From: Eggerthellaceae bacterium
GTDB taxonomy: Bacteria > Actinomycetota > Coriobacteriia > Coriobacteriales > Eggerthellaceae
Direction of reading: 5' to 3'
Length of the DNA stretch: 55,114 bases
Assembly (NCBI GenBank): GCA_017431165.1
Contig: JAFRLO010000018.1
Span: 1 to 55,114 of the forward strand
Of this stretch, positions 15,662 through 25,216 are shown one piece after another. The notes beneath the pieces were generated by a model. That model was not told where the DNA came from. It was given only the letters and a program-made list of their open reading frames with translations, and did not search any database. The position numbers and the translations under genes are program-made. How positions within the stretch are numbered: the first letter of the stretch is position 1; each line of letters starts with the position of its first letter.

Positions 15662-17169
15662 ATGCCCTCCTCGATGATCTGCATGAGTTTATCCATGTCC
15701 AAAGCAGCTTCGACCGCATCGGCCAGCGCATCGTATTGTGATTCCTTGTAATCTGCAAAACTCAATTCCGGTGAGCCTTCGTCGGCTATGCCCGTTTTCT
15801 CGCAAAGAAGGGAGATAAGCGCCTTAACGAAGCTGCCGTCTTCGAACAATCCGTGGCAGTAGGTGCCCATGATGTTGCCGCTCACGCATCCATCGAGTTT
15901 TTCCTCGCCCGTTGCCGCATCGACGATGGTCGCGAACGCCTGCGCGTCTGGGGCAAGTGTCGTCGATCCCATGTGGATCTCGTAACCGGTAAGCGTGGTA
16001 TCCGAAAGAGGGGAGAGCGGTTCGGGGAAATCGTGCGTACGTGCATGGATGCGTGTCTGGGTTTTCTCGGTTGTGAAAACGGTCGTGACCGGCAGAAGCC
16101 CGAGGCCTTCTGCCATACCGCCAGCTTCCATCCCATCAGGGTCATCGATGGTTTTGCCGAGAATCTGATAGCCGCCGCAGATTCCGAGCACGATGGTGCC
16201 GGCAGATGCGCATGCGCAAATCGCATCGGCGAGGCCTTGCTCTTTGAGCCACGCAAGGTCGTACAGCGTGTTCTTCGCACCGGGGATGACGATAAGGTCG
16301 GGCTGACCGAGACGACTGAGCCTGTCAACATAACGCACCGATACCTGACGATACCGTTCGAGAGGATTGAGGTCGGTGAAATTGCTGACGTGCGGCAGCC
16401 TGATGACCGCTACGTCGATTTTTCCAGGTGTTGCCTCGTACTGCACGATGCGGCTGGAAAGGGAATCCTCGTCATCGATGTCGAGACGCAGGTAGGGTAC
16501 GACGCCGAGGCACGGTACGCCACACAGTTCTTCCAACTTATCGAGACCAGGCGTAAGCAGCGACTCATCGCCGCGGAACTTGTTGATGATCGTTCCTTTG
16601 ACGAGCGCACGCTCGTCTTCTTCAAGCAAGGCGATGGTGCCGAACAGGCTTGCGAATACGCCGCCACGGTCGATATCGCCCACGATGAGTACGGGCGCGT
16701 TGAACATCTTCGCAACGCCCATGTTCACGATGTCATCGCTCTTCAGGTTGATTTCCGCAGGGGATCCCGCTCCTTCGATGACTATGATGTCATGGGTTTC
16801 TGCGAGCTTCTCGAATGCCGCACGAATCTGAGGTTTCAGGGTGTGTTTGAACGCGAAGTAATCCACAGCCGACATATTGTCGAGCACCTGTCCATTGACG
16901 ATGATCTGGCTACCCGTATCGCCAGTCGGCTTGAGCAAAATCGGATTCATGGCCACATCGGGCTCGATGCCCGCTGCCTCTGCCTGCATAACCTGTGCGC
17001 GACCCATCTCCATGCCATCATGCGTGATGAAGCTGTTCAAGGCCATATTCTGGCTCTTGAACGGCGCAGGCGAGAAGCCTCTGCGCTTAAGGATGCGGCA
17101 CAATGCGGCAACCGTATAGCTCTTGCCAGCATCGGACGTGGTTCCTTGTATCATGATCGCTTTCGTCAT
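15649..17169 (-). CDS. cbiP: Adenosylcobyric acid synthase
   Basis: The 506-residue glutamine-dependent amidase converts four side chains of (adenosyl)cobyrinate diamide to amides. The N-terminal dethiobiotin-synthetase-like ATPase has GTTSDAGKS (9-17), and the C-terminal class I glutaminase has the nucleophile elbow GICGGYQ and a YCHGLFE histidine. The length is typical. The start follows AGGAGAAG and sits one base after the cobD stop, so the two are coupled. Confidence 0.95.
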   Translation of the reverse strand: MTKAIMIQGTTSDAGKSYTVAALCRILKRRGFSPAPFKSQNMALNSFITHDGMEMGRAQVMQAEAAGIEPDVAMNPILLKPTGDTGSQIIVNGQVLDNMSAVDYFAFKHTLKPQIRAAFEKLAETHDIIVIEGAGSPAEINLKSDDIVNMGVAKMFNAPVLIVGDIDRGGVFASLFGTIALLEEDERALVKGTIINKFRGDESLLTPGLDKLEELCGVPCLGVVPYLRLDIDDEDSLSSRIVQYEATPGKIDVAVIRLPHVSNFTDLNPLERYRQVSVRYVDRLSRLGQPDLIVIPGAKNTLYDLAWLKEQGLADAICACASAGTIVLGICGGYQILGKTIDDPDGMEAGGMAEGLGLLPVTTVFTTEKTQTRIHARTHDFPEPLSPLSDTTLTGYEIHMGSTTLAPDAQAFATIVDAATGEEKLDGCVSGNIMGTYCHGLFEDGSFVKALISLLCEKTGIADEGSPELSFADYKESQYDALADAVEAALDMDKLMQIIEEGIWNE

Positions 17170-17170
17170 A

Positions 17171-18229
17171 TCACTTCTCCTGCAAAGCTTCTTCTAAAGC
17201 TGCGATGAGCTTTTCATTCTTCTCATGTGAGAGAATCGCGATGCGATAGCTGCCTGCCTTCAGTCCAGGGAAATTCGAGCAGTCGCGGATAAGGATGCCG
17301 TGTTGCCTTAAGCGACAGACGAGCTTTCCTCCATCGTCAAGCTCGAAGAACAGGTAGTTCGCTTCGCCTTGCGCACGGATGCCGAGTTGGGCGAGTTTTT
17401 CCTTCATGAACGCGCGCTCGACCTGTACAAGCTCCCGGAGGTTCTCCACGTAGCCCGTGCTGGAAAGAGCCGCAATGCCAGCAGTCTGCGCAACAGTCGA
17501 AACGGCCCAGGGCTGTTCGGCGCTGCGCAGCCGATCGACAAGCGTTGTATCGGCGCATAGTAGATATCCCAGACGAAGACCCGCCATGCCATAGAGTTTC
17601 GTGAACGCTTTTAAGATGATGAGTTTCTCGCCATCGGCAAAACGTGTTTCCATAGTCGTGGCAGTAGGGTTGTCGATGAATTCGATGAAGCATTCATCGA
17701 CAATGAGCCAAGCATCGATTTCATTGCAACGAGTCAATACGCGTTCGATTATGTCGCGTGGCGTGATGAGTCCGCATGGATTGTTGGGTTGGCAGATGAA
17801 TACCACATCGATGTCATCGGTGATGGCAGCGATGAAGGATTCATCGAGTGCATAACCAGTGTCAGATGCCAGGAAATGGTGTTTGATATTGCAATTGACC
17901 TGCGATAGTGCTGTTGCGTATTCCGAGAAAGTCGGAGCGGCGAGCAGGGCGCGTTTCGGTTCGAGTACGCGGGCGATACGATAAATGAGGTCTGAGCAAC
18001 CATTTCCGCACAGGATGTGCGTAGGGTCGATGCCATGATGCGCGCCAAGCGCGGTGGTCAGCTTGCGACATAACGGATCGGGGTATGCAGCAAGGCCTGC
18101 TATACATCCTTCGATTGCCTTCACGACTTCATCGGGAAGGCCTAGAGGCGAAACGTTTGCGGAGAAGTCGAGAGGTTCGTAACCGAACTCATCGATGAAA
18201 CCCTGGATGTCTCCACCATGGTCAAGCAT
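17171..18229 (-). CDS. cobD: Threonine-phosphate decarboxylase-like aminotransferase
   Basis: The 352-residue PLP-dependent fold-type I enzyme of the HisC/CobD group opens with the CobD-typical LDFSANVSPLGLP. The PLP lysine is in the LKAFTKLYGMAG segment, with CQPNNPCG and GLRLGY also present. CobD makes (R)-1-amino-2-propanol phosphate, the linker of the nucleotide loop. Location between cbiB and cbiP supports this over histidinol-phosphate aminotransferase. The gene abuts cbiB directly and has a GAGGGGG ribosome site inside the cbiB end. Confidence 0.9.
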   Translation of the reverse strand: MLDHGGDIQGFIDEFGYEPLDFSANVSPLGLPDEVVKAIEGCIAGLAAYPDPLCRKLTTALGAHHGIDPTHILCGNGCSDLIYRIARVLEPKRALLAAPTFSEYATALSQVNCNIKHHFLASDTGYALDESFIAAITDDIDVVFICQPNNPCGLITPRDIIERVLTRCNEIDAWLIVDECFIEFIDNPTATTMETRFADGEKLIILKAFTKLYGMAGLRLGYLLCADTTLVDRLRSAEQPWAVSTVAQTAGIAALSSTGYVENLRELVQVERAFMKEKLAQLGIRAQGEANYLFFELDDGGKLVCRLRQHGILIRDCSNFPGLKAGSYRIAILSHEKNEKLIAALEEALQEK

Positions 18230-19213
18230 CTAAAACACCCCCTCTCCGATAGTGAAGAGCAATGCAAACCTTATTGCGCAAAACACGAGCGTGGAGGCGA
18301 TGACCGCGCCGTACATGAGGTGGTTGGTCCGCTTAATGTCTTCGGGTTCGATGGCGCGCACCTCATCCCCGATGAATTCCTTTTCATGCAGAACGCCGAA
18401 GTAATACATAGGCCCAAGCAGTTTCACGCCGAGTGCGCCAGCCACAACGCTTTCGGTCTGAGCGGAGTTCGGCGATGGGGATTTGCGGCGGTCACGACGC
18501 CAGATTCTAAAGGCGCGCGATGCGTCAGCGTCTTTAACGAAGAGGGCGGAGAACATGAGGGCGAATGCGCTCAGCCGCGCGGGAATCCAATTGGCGACAT
18601 CGTCCAGAAGCGCCGCGCATGTCCCGAAGTACCGGTATTGATCGTTCTTATAGCCGATCATGGAATCCATCGTGTTTATGGCCTTGTAGAGCATTGCAAG
18701 GGGAGCGCCGCCGATAACGAACCAGAAAACGGGGGCGATGATGCCATCCGATGTGTTCTCTGCGATAGTTTCGACGGTGCCGCGAACGACACCCGCCTCA
18801 TCCAATCGGTCGGTATCCCTGCCGACGATCATGCTCACGGCTTTCCTTGAGGCGTCTAGGTCGCCTGATGCGAGCGCATCGTAGACCGTCATGCCAGCAT
18901 CGGCCAAGCCTTTTGTTGCAACGATCTGGTAGAGCCAGAATGCCGAGATGATGATAGGAAGCCATTCCCAAATCAACCCACAGAGCAAAAGAATCGCCCA
19001 GGGCACGACGAAGGCGATGGTGCACACAATGAGCACTAAAAGGATGCCAGTGGTCCGCTCGCCTTGCTTGGTGGCGGGGAAGCGCTTGCGAAGCGCGGGT
19101 TCGAGTGCAGCGATGAGCTTGCCGAAAAGCACAGCAGGACAGATAGCGCTTAAGCGCTCTCCGAGTACGAAGTCGAGTGCGACTCCAACGATGCACGCGA
19201 GGATGAGACGCAT
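18230..19213 (-). CDS. cbiB: Adenosylcobinamide-phosphate synthase
   Basis: This 327-residue integral membrane protein joins aminopropanol phosphate to adenosylcobyric acid. Family marks are LDFVLGE near the N-terminus, ENTSDGIIAPVFW and the KAINTMDSMIGYKN segment. The start at 19213 overlaps the cbiA stop by one base (TAATG) and has AAGGAGG upstream; a longer frame further up lies within cbiA and is rejected. Confidence 0.95.
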   Translation of the reverse strand: MRLILACIVGVALDFVLGERLSAICPAVLFGKLIAALEPALRKRFPATKQGERTTGILLVLIVCTIAFVVPWAILLLCGLIWEWLPIIISAFWLYQIVATKGLADAGMTVYDALASGDLDASRKAVSMIVGRDTDRLDEAGVVRGTVETIAENTSDGIIAPVFWFVIGGAPLAMLYKAINTMDSMIGYKNDQYRYFGTCAALLDDVANWIPARLSAFALMFSALFVKDADASRAFRIWRRDRRKSPSPNSAQTESVVAGALGVKLLGPMYYFGVLHEKEFIGDEVRAIEPEDIKRTNHLMYGAVIASTLVFCAIRFALLFTIGEGVF

Positions 19214-20601
19214 TATTCTTTTGCCTCCTTGAATGCGGAGGCAGCTCGGACGAAGTTCTCTGCGAAACGGGGTGCGGCGGGCAGGTACAGATGCGGGAAA
19301 CCTGCAAATAGGTGACTGTCCGAATAGCAGCAATCCCAGTTGCGTTTCGAAAGAGGTTTCTGCGCATGGAATGCCGTGCCGTTCTCATCGCTGTCGTAAT
19401 AATGGAATTCGTGTGCCCTGAAGGTTTCGCCTGGTTGTGCGGCGAAACCTGCCTGTTGAGCTGTAAGTTCGATGTATCCGAAGCGCGAGAGCTTGCCTGT
19501 ATAGTGAGCGCCGCCCGGCAAGATGCCTGCCTGTGGCCACTCGTCTCCATCCATGTCGGTAAGGCGTTCCTTAAGATAGAGGAAACCGCCGCATTCTGCG
19601 AAGATAGGCATGCCCGTCTCGTAAGCGCGCTTTACCGATGAGCGCATCGATTCATTCGCGGAAAGCTGTTCAGCATACAGCTCAGGATAGCCGCCACCTA
19701 GATAAAGGGCATCCGCAACTTTTGGCAATTCGTCGTCATGCAAAGGGGAGAAATCGACGAGCGTTGCACCGAGTTGATGCAACCGCTCGAGGCTTTCTTC
19801 GTAGTAGAAGCAGAAGGCGTTGTCATGGGCTACTGCAATGACGGGTGCGTTCTTAACGACAGGCTCGATCTCTAAGGGATCGTATGCGAACGCTTCAGCG
19901 TCTCTCGCGATGGCGATAAACCTGTCGATATCCACGGAGTCCTCGAGCAGGTCGGCCATCTTGTCGATGCGCGCTTGCAAATCGGTGACTTCATCAGCGG
20001 TGATAAGACCCAAGTGCCTGCTTTCAAGTGCTGCGTCGTGCTCAACCGGCACGAAGCCGAGCACGGGGACTTTGCACTCCGTCTCAACGGCGCGTGAAAT
20101 GAGGGAGAAGGCGCTTTTCGAACAGCGGTTGACGATGACGCCGGCGATATGGCTTTGTTCGCGGAACTCCTGTACGCCTTTGATTACCGAAGCGAGCGTA
20201 AGCGAGGTGCCGCGTCCATCCGCGATAAGGACAACAGGCGTCTGTGTTGCTTTTGCCACATGATAGGCGCTAGCCTGTGTCGTTGTACCACCTAATCCAT
20301 CATAGAAGCCCATGACGCCTTCAAGCACGGCCAGATCAGCACTTTGCGAGCTTTGGCCAAGAAGCGTTCGCACTTCATCTTCTGTTGAGAAGAAAAGGTC
20401 GAGGTTGCGGCATGGTGTATCGAGCACGCGCTTGTGGAACATAGGATCGATATAGTCGGGTCCGCATTTGTAGGCTTCGAGTTTCATGCCGCGTCGCGTA
20501 AGGCAGCGCAGCAAGCCACTCGTGATAGTCGTCTTTCCCGAGCCGCTCGAGACGGCCGAGATCAGAATGCGGGGTGTTGAACACTGGCTCATCGAGTTCA
20601 C
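19213..20601 (-). CDS. cbiA: Cobyrinate a,c-diamide synthase
   Basis: The 462-residue glutamine amidotransferase amidates the a and c side chains of cobyrinate. The ATPase half has SSGSGKTT (18-25) and GVMGFYDGLGG; the glutaminase half has the nucleophile Cys in FAECGGFLYL. The start is probably GTG at 20601, overlapping the cbiET stop in a GTGA arrangement, with an in-frame ATG three codons later as an alternative. Confidence 0.95.
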   Translation of the reverse strand: MNSMSQCSTPRILISAVSSGSGKTTITSGLLRCLTRRGMKLEAYKCGPDYIDPMFHKRVLDTPCRNLDLFFSTEDEVRTLLGQSSQSADLAVLEGVMGFYDGLGGTTTQASAYHVAKATQTPVVLIADGRGTSLTLASVIKGVQEFREQSHIAGVIVNRCSKSAFSLISRAVETECKVPVLGFVPVEHDAALESRHLGLITADEVTDLQARIDKMADLLEDSVDIDRFIAIARDAEAFAYDPLEIEPVVKNAPVIAVAHDNAFCFYYEESLERLHQLGATLVDFSPLHDDELPKVADALYLGGGYPELYAEQLSANESMRSSVKRAYETGMPIFAECGGFLYLKERLTDMDGDEWPQAGILPGGAHYTGKLSRFGYIELTAQQAGFAAQPGETFRAHEFHYYDSDENGTAFHAQKPLSKRNWDCCYSDSHLFAGFPHLYLPAAPRFAENFVRAASAFKEAKE

Positions 20602-21893
20602 GCATCCGTTTCTTCCGATGGGCTGCTCAGTGCGGCGGACCCATGCGTTTCGAACACGAAAATCGGGTTCTCGGCGGTCATGAGATGATAGCGACCTGCT
20701 TCGCGAGATGTGGCAACCGAAATCTGGGTTGCCTGATAGCCATCGATTATGCCGTGTTCGGCAAGGTCGGCGAGCAGAGCCTGGGTTTGCGCGACGGTTT
20801 CAAGCGTGATGGCCGAGATGACGATGCGTGCCTTTCGGTTCGCGGCAAGCACCGTATCGATGATCTGCGCAAGACCTCCGGTGCTTCCGCCGATGAACGC
20901 GACATCGGGTGCGGGAAGACCGTTAAGAGCCTCAGGTGCGCGACCTCGCACAACGGTGACGTTGAACGCGCCAAAGCGCACGCGGTTCTGCTCGATAAGC
21001 GTGCAGCCTTCCTCTTTGCATTCGATGGCATATACGCGGGCGGAGGGTTGCATGCATGCAGCCTCGATGCTCACCGAGCCCGTGCCTGCACCGATATCCC
21101 ATACGACATCATCGTTTGCTACGCGCATTTTGGAGGTGCACAGAGCGCGAATAACGCGCTTTGTCATCGGCACGGTCCCACGGATGAACGCATCATCGGG
21201 AATGCCGGGGAAGCCCGCATACGCAGCAACCTCGTCATCGCATAACTGTCCGCGAGAAATCCAAATGGCGGACAAAGAATCGAATCCATGCCCAATCAAT
21301 TCAGCGGCAGTTCCCGTGGTAATGCGCTCATCTTCATACGAGAGGCGCTCACCAACAGCGACTTCGCAGAATCCCAGACCGCATCCGACAAGCTCGTCGA
21401 TGATCGTCTGCGGCGTCAATTCGCCGCCCGTGAGCAAGAATACCTGCTCATGCGAAAGCACCATACCCAACACGTTGCACGTTTTGCCGTGTGCACTTGC
21501 AAGTGCGACGCTTTGCCAAGGTTTGGCGAGCTTCGATGCGAAGTATTGTACGGTAGTGATGCCGGGGATAAGCTCGATGTCAGCACGTGGCAGGCGCTCA
21601 TTGATGGTTCGGATGACGCTGGTCGCCAAGCTGTAGAAGCCCGTATCACCCGAGCATAAGATCGCAAAGCATCCTACATCGCCAATCGATTCGATGGCGC
21701 TGACGATGGCATTAGGCGAAATCGCTTTCAGCTCCATAGCGACGTCTTTGCCAGCAGTCGTCCTTGCGGTTTGCGCGCTTTCAAGCATGCGTTGAGCGCC
21801 AATGAGCACGTCGGCATCTTGAATGGCCTGTGCTGCCTGCGTGGTCATTGTTGCCGTATTGCCCATGCCGATGCCGACTATCTTAATCACCAT
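20598..21893 (-). CDS. cbiET: Fused cobalt-precorrin-7 C5-methyltransferase / C15-methyltransferase (decarboxylating)
   Basis: The 431-residue fusion comprises CbiE (about 1-205), a tetrapyrrole methylase with the IGMGN loop and CSGDTGFYS motif, and CbiT (about 220-415), a Rossmann SAM methyltransferase with VWDIGAGTGSVSIEAA. Together they methylate C5 and C15 and decarboxylate the acetate chain. The same fusion occurs as CobL in aerobic pathways. The ATG follows AGGAGA inside the cbiJ end, with a seven-base overlap. Confidence 0.95.
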   Translation of the reverse strand: MVIKIVGIGMGNTATMTTQAAQAIQDADVLIGAQRMLESAQTARTTAGKDVAMELKAISPNAIVSAIESIGDVGCFAILCSGDTGFYSLATSVIRTINERLPRADIELIPGITTVQYFASKLAKPWQSVALASAHGKTCNVLGMVLSHEQVFLLTGGELTPQTIIDELVGCGLGFCEVAVGERLSYEDERITTGTAAELIGHGFDSLSAIWISRGQLCDDEVAAYAGFPGIPDDAFIRGTVPMTKRVIRALCTSKMRVANDDVVWDIGAGTGSVSIEAACMQPSARVYAIECKEEGCTLIEQNRVRFGAFNVTVVRGRAPEALNGLPAPDVAFIGGSTGGLAQIIDTVLAANRKARIVISAITLETVAQTQALLADLAEHGIIDGYQATQISVATSREAGRYHLMTAENPIFVFETHGSAALSSPSEETDA

Positions 21894-22642
21894 AGCAATC
21901 TCCTAGAATTCATTATCGCGTCGAACGCGTCATCGGGGTAAAAGCCGTCATTCGAATCATCTGGTCGTGCGATGACGATGCATGTGACATTGCACTCTCG
22001 ACACGCTTCGACTTTTTCGGGGAAGCCGCCTGCCGCACCGCTATCTTTCGTGACAAGAGCCGTGATGCCGTAGTGTTCGATGTCATCGATGTTGTCCCGC
22101 AACGAAAACGGGCCGCGCTTAGCGAGGATGTGATCATCGGCAAGACCTGCCGCATGGCATGCATCGACAGATGCTGCATCGTTGAGCACACGCGCGTACA
22201 CACGCTCGGTAAATCGCGGCAGTACGGCGTAAGCGCCGATTTGCTTGCTGCCTGTGGTTGTCAGCACGATGGCATCATCGTCAATGAGCGCAATCGCTTC
22301 TTCGAGCGTGGGTGCAACCAAACATCCGGCTAAATCAGACGGTTCGCGCACCACCCGGATAAGCGGTTTCCCTAAAGCCTCTGCGGCTTCTTTAACATGC
22401 GTGCTGATGGATTTTGCATACGGGTGAGTTGCGTCGACGATCACGTCGAAGTCTGCAAACAGCTTTAACTTTTCTTCATAGGTCAATGGTCCAACGATGG
22501 TTTCGAGCCCGCTGACATCGGTCGGCATGCTGCGCGCACCGACGTCGCTTGCTACGCTTACGTAGGTGTAGACGCCTGCATTCGCCAAGCGGATCGCAAG
22601 CTCCTTACCTTCGGTGGTGCCACTGAACAGAAGTACCTGCAT
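21887..22642 (-). CDS. cbiJ: Cobalt-precorrin-6A reductase
   Basis: The 251-residue NADH-dependent reductase of the CbiJ/CobK family has FSGTTEGKELA at the N-terminus, IVDATHPYA (the family signature) and LVTKDSGAAGGFPEK near the C-terminus. It reduces the macrocycle before C5/C15 methylation. The start overlaps the cbiGH stop by one base (TGATG); the longer upstream frame is inside cbiGH. Confidence 0.95.
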   Translation of the reverse strand: MQVLLFSGTTEGKELAIRLANAGVYTYVSVASDVGARSMPTDVSGLETIVGPLTYEEKLKLFADFDVIVDATHPYAKSISTHVKEAAEALGKPLIRVVREPSDLAGCLVAPTLEEAIALIDDDAIVLTTTGSKQIGAYAVLPRFTERVYARVLNDAASVDACHAAGLADDHILAKRGPFSLRDNIDDIEHYGITALVTKDSGAAGGFPEKVEACRECNVTCIVIARPDDSNDGFYPDDAFDAIMNSRRLLW

Positions 22643-24408
22643 CAGGTCATCGACCTCATCTCGGATTTCTTCTCGTAACCGCGAGGCGTGACCATCTTGC
22701 CGTCGATGACGCGCGTTTTCGCATTGCCAACGAACGCGGTGCAGAACATATCGCATTCGTAATCGCGCAACTCGGCAAGCGTTCCGACCCAGAAAGACTG
22801 ATCATCACGCCCGATTTGGCGAACGACGCCGCAAACCGTTTCCGGATCGCGATGTTCAAGCAGGATATCGCACGCCTTTTGCAAGTGGAGCGGGCGATGA
22901 TGGCTCATTGGGTTATAAAGCGCGATGCAGAAATCCGCATCGCCAGCTGCATGCAGGCGTTTTTCGATTTCTTCCCACGGAGTAAGCTGGTCGGAGAGCG
23001 ATATGGTGCAGAAATCGTTCGTCAAAGGCGCGCCGAGGACTGCTGCGCCCGAAAGCGCTGCCGTAACTCCGCAGACCACATCGATTTCGATGGGGTCGAA
23101 CTCATGGGCGAGCTCCATGATAAGTCCTGCCATGCCGTAGACGCCTGCATCGCCGCTGCAGACCATTGCGACATCTTTGCCTTCGCTTGCTAGGCGCAAT
23201 GCCTCGCGACAGCGATCGATTTCTTTGCGCATCGGCGTGGTGAACACGGGCGTATCAGGTACAACGGCGCTTGCCAGGGCTGTATAAACGTGGTACCCGC
23301 AGATGATATCGGCGTTTTTCAAGGTCTCAATCGCTGCTTGGGTCATGAAGCGCTCATTGCCCGGCCCGAGTCCAACGATATGCAAGGTTCCGCTCATAGG
23401 CGAATCACCCCAATTCAACGTGCATGGTTTCACTGCTAATGCGAACGTGATGCCATCGATAACGGTTTTCGGAATCGCGAGAGTACCTCCTGCTGCAACG
23501 CTTGCGCGTTCGCAGACGCAGCCGACGCCAGTGATTCCTTGAACGAATTCTGAAGAGCTGAATGGACCCTCAAGGGCATTGAGCTCGGTTTCGTTGAAAG
23601 TCTGGAACGGTAAGCCTGCCTCTTGCGCGAACGCCACAAGGCCCGGTTCGTCCTTCTTCAAATCGATGCTCGCGATGGCGCAGACTGCTTCCCGAGCGAC
23701 ATTGTTCTCGTTCAAAAACGTTGAGAAAGCGGCCGAGATGCGCGCCTGCTCGGTACCTTTTCGACAGCCGATGCCAACGATGGCGATGCGGGGGATGAGG
23801 TTCAGCCCCATCGTGCTCGGATGGATGCCGATATGGATGTCGGCATCCATATCGCCGTACGTGGCTTCAACGCCTTGAGGTAGCATGCCAACGATGGGAA
23901 GCTCGCTTTCGAACGATACCGTCTCGCCTGCGAGAAGGCGAGAGGTCACTCTTTTGATGGCAGGCGTGTTGAGCACCTTGAGACCTTGCTCGGTTGCCCA
24001 GGTATCGACCGAGAATACACCGTTTACGTCCGATGCGGTTGTGACGGCGAATGAGGCGCCCGTGATAGCGCAAATACGTTTCGCGAGAGCGTTTGCGCCG
24101 CCTATATGTCCGCTCAAAAGCGGGATGCAATAGTTGGCGCCTTCGTCTATCACGATGACGGCCGGATCTTGATCTTTTGCCACAACATGAGAAGCGATGC
24201 TTCTGACGGCGATGCCCGTTGCCGAAACGAACACGAGCGCATCCGCCTCAGAGAATGCTTTTGCAGTCCAGTCGCGGTGATTGACCTTGCCTTCGCCAAA
24301 GCCTTTCGTGCACGAAGCGACATCCCCAGCGGATGCAAGGCCGTCGGCGATTCGCTCGGAGAGATCGAGTCCTTTTTGGGTGAACGCTATGAGGCGGATG
24401 TCCGACAT
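22642..24408 (-). CDS. cbiGH: Fused CbiG (cobalt-precorrin-5A hydrolase) and CbiH (cobalt-precorrin-3 C17-methyltransferase)
   Basis: The 588-residue fusion has a CbiG part (about 1-335) with the N-terminal FVSATGIAVRSIA and LSGHIGGANALA motifs and the C-terminal VGIGCRKGT segment. The CbiH part begins near residue 338 (LHIVGLGPGNERFMT) with CSGDAGVYGMAG and ALYNPMSHHRP. CbiH makes the ring-contracted lactone and CbiG opens it, so the fusion groups two near-consecutive steps. The start at 24408 follows AAGGAC and lies four bases after the cbiF stop. A separate start for CbiH at the internal Met is possible. Confidence 0.94.
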   Translation of the reverse strand: MSDIRLIAFTQKGLDLSERIADGLASAGDVASCTKGFGEGKVNHRDWTAKAFSEADALVFVSATGIAVRSIASHVVAKDQDPAVIVIDEGANYCIPLLSGHIGGANALAKRICAITGASFAVTTASDVNGVFSVDTWATEQGLKVLNTPAIKRVTSRLLAGETVSFESELPIVGMLPQGVEATYGDMDADIHIGIHPSTMGLNLIPRIAIVGIGCRKGTEQARISAAFSTFLNENNVAREAVCAIASIDLKKDEPGLVAFAQEAGLPFQTFNETELNALEGPFSSSEFVQGITGVGCVCERASVAAGGTLAIPKTVIDGITFALAVKPCTLNWGDSPMSGTLHIVGLGPGNERFMTQAAIETLKNADIICGYHVYTALASAVVPDTPVFTTPMRKEIDRCREALRLASEGKDVAMVCSGDAGVYGMAGLIMELAHEFDPIEIDVVCGVTAALSGAAVLGAPLTNDFCTISLSDQLTPWEEIEKRLHAAGDADFCIALYNPMSHHRPLHLQKACDILLEHRDPETVCGVVRQIGRDDQSFWVGTLAELRDYECDMFCTAFVGNAKTRVIDGKMVTPRGYEKKSEMRSMT

Positions 24409-24412
24409 ATGC

Positions 24413-25216
24413 TTAGTCCTTGTCGGTCGTGTCTGCATTGCTGACGCTTGCAGCTGCATGGCTGCTCGCTGCACGGAATCCCGTCGAGAAGGTAGGATCG
24501 TAGAGTTTCGAACGATCGTATTCGGAGCCGAGGAAGCCGCCTACGCATACGAGGGTGGTCTTGGTCATGTTGTTCTCACGTGCGGTTTGTGCAATCGTGC
24601 CTACCGTGCAGTGGGCGACGCGCTCATCGGGCCATGTTGCCTTGTACACTAGCGCGGCCGGTGTATCTGCGGAATATGCGCCTCCCGCGATGAGCTCTTC
24701 CTGCAAGGCATCGAGCAGGCTTGCCGAAAGGAAGATGACCATCGAGCAACCGTGGCTCGCCATCTTCCTCATTGCCTCGCCTTCGGGGACGGGCGTACGG
24801 CCTTCCATGCGCGTGATGATGACGCTTTGCGAGACATTCGGCAGCGTGTACTCCGCTTTGAGTGCAGCCGCTGCACCGCAGAAGCTCGAAACGCCTGGCG
24901 TATATGCGTAAGAGATCCCTTTTTCGTCAAGTACATTCATCTGCTCGCGTATAGCGCCATACAGGCATGGGTCGCCCGTATGCAAGCGCACGGTGTGTTT
25001 TCCCTGCGCTTCGGCATCGATCATCACGTCGAGCACTTCTTCGAGCGTCATCTTCGCGCTGTTGTAGATTATGCAATCGGGTTTCGCATAGTCGAGCAGC
25101 GCTGGATTAACCAAGCTTCCCGCATAGATGATGACATCCGCCTGCTCGAGTAAGGTCTTTCCCCTTACGGTGATGAGGTCAGCGGCACCGCTTCCTGCGC
25201 CTACGAAATCAATCAC
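24413..25216 (-). CDS. cbiF: Cobalt-precorrin-4 C11-methyltransferase
   Basis: This 267-residue tetrapyrrole methylase has VGAGSGAADLITVRG at the N-terminus, LHTGDPCLYGA (SAM loop) and PGVSSFCGAAAAL. It methylates C11 of cobalt-precorrin-4. GTG at 25216 is taken as the start because it overlaps the cbiD stop in a GTGA arrangement and follows GAAAGG; the upstream part of the frame is inside cbiD. A Ser/Ala-rich tail after residue 240 is longer than usual. Confidence 0.94.
   Translation of the reverse strand: MIDFVGAGSGAADLITVRGKTLLEQADVIIYAGSLVNPALLDYAKPDCIIYNSAKMTLEEVLDVMIDAEAQGKHTVRLHTGDPCLYGAIREQMNVLDEKGISYAYTPGVSSFCGAAAALKAEYTLPNVSQSVIITRMEGRTPVPEGEAMRKMASHGCSMVIFLSASLLDALQEELIAGGAYSADTPAALVYKATWPDERVAHCTVGTIAQTARENNMTKTTLVCVGGFLGSEYDRSKLYDPTFSTGFRAASSHAAASVSNADTTDKD

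Noticed and set aside
15853-17208. 451-residue open frame on + across cbiP
   Set aside because: It lies antisense to cbiP, which has clear ATPase and glutaminase motifs. The + frame has no recognisable domain or ribosome site and is a coding shadow.
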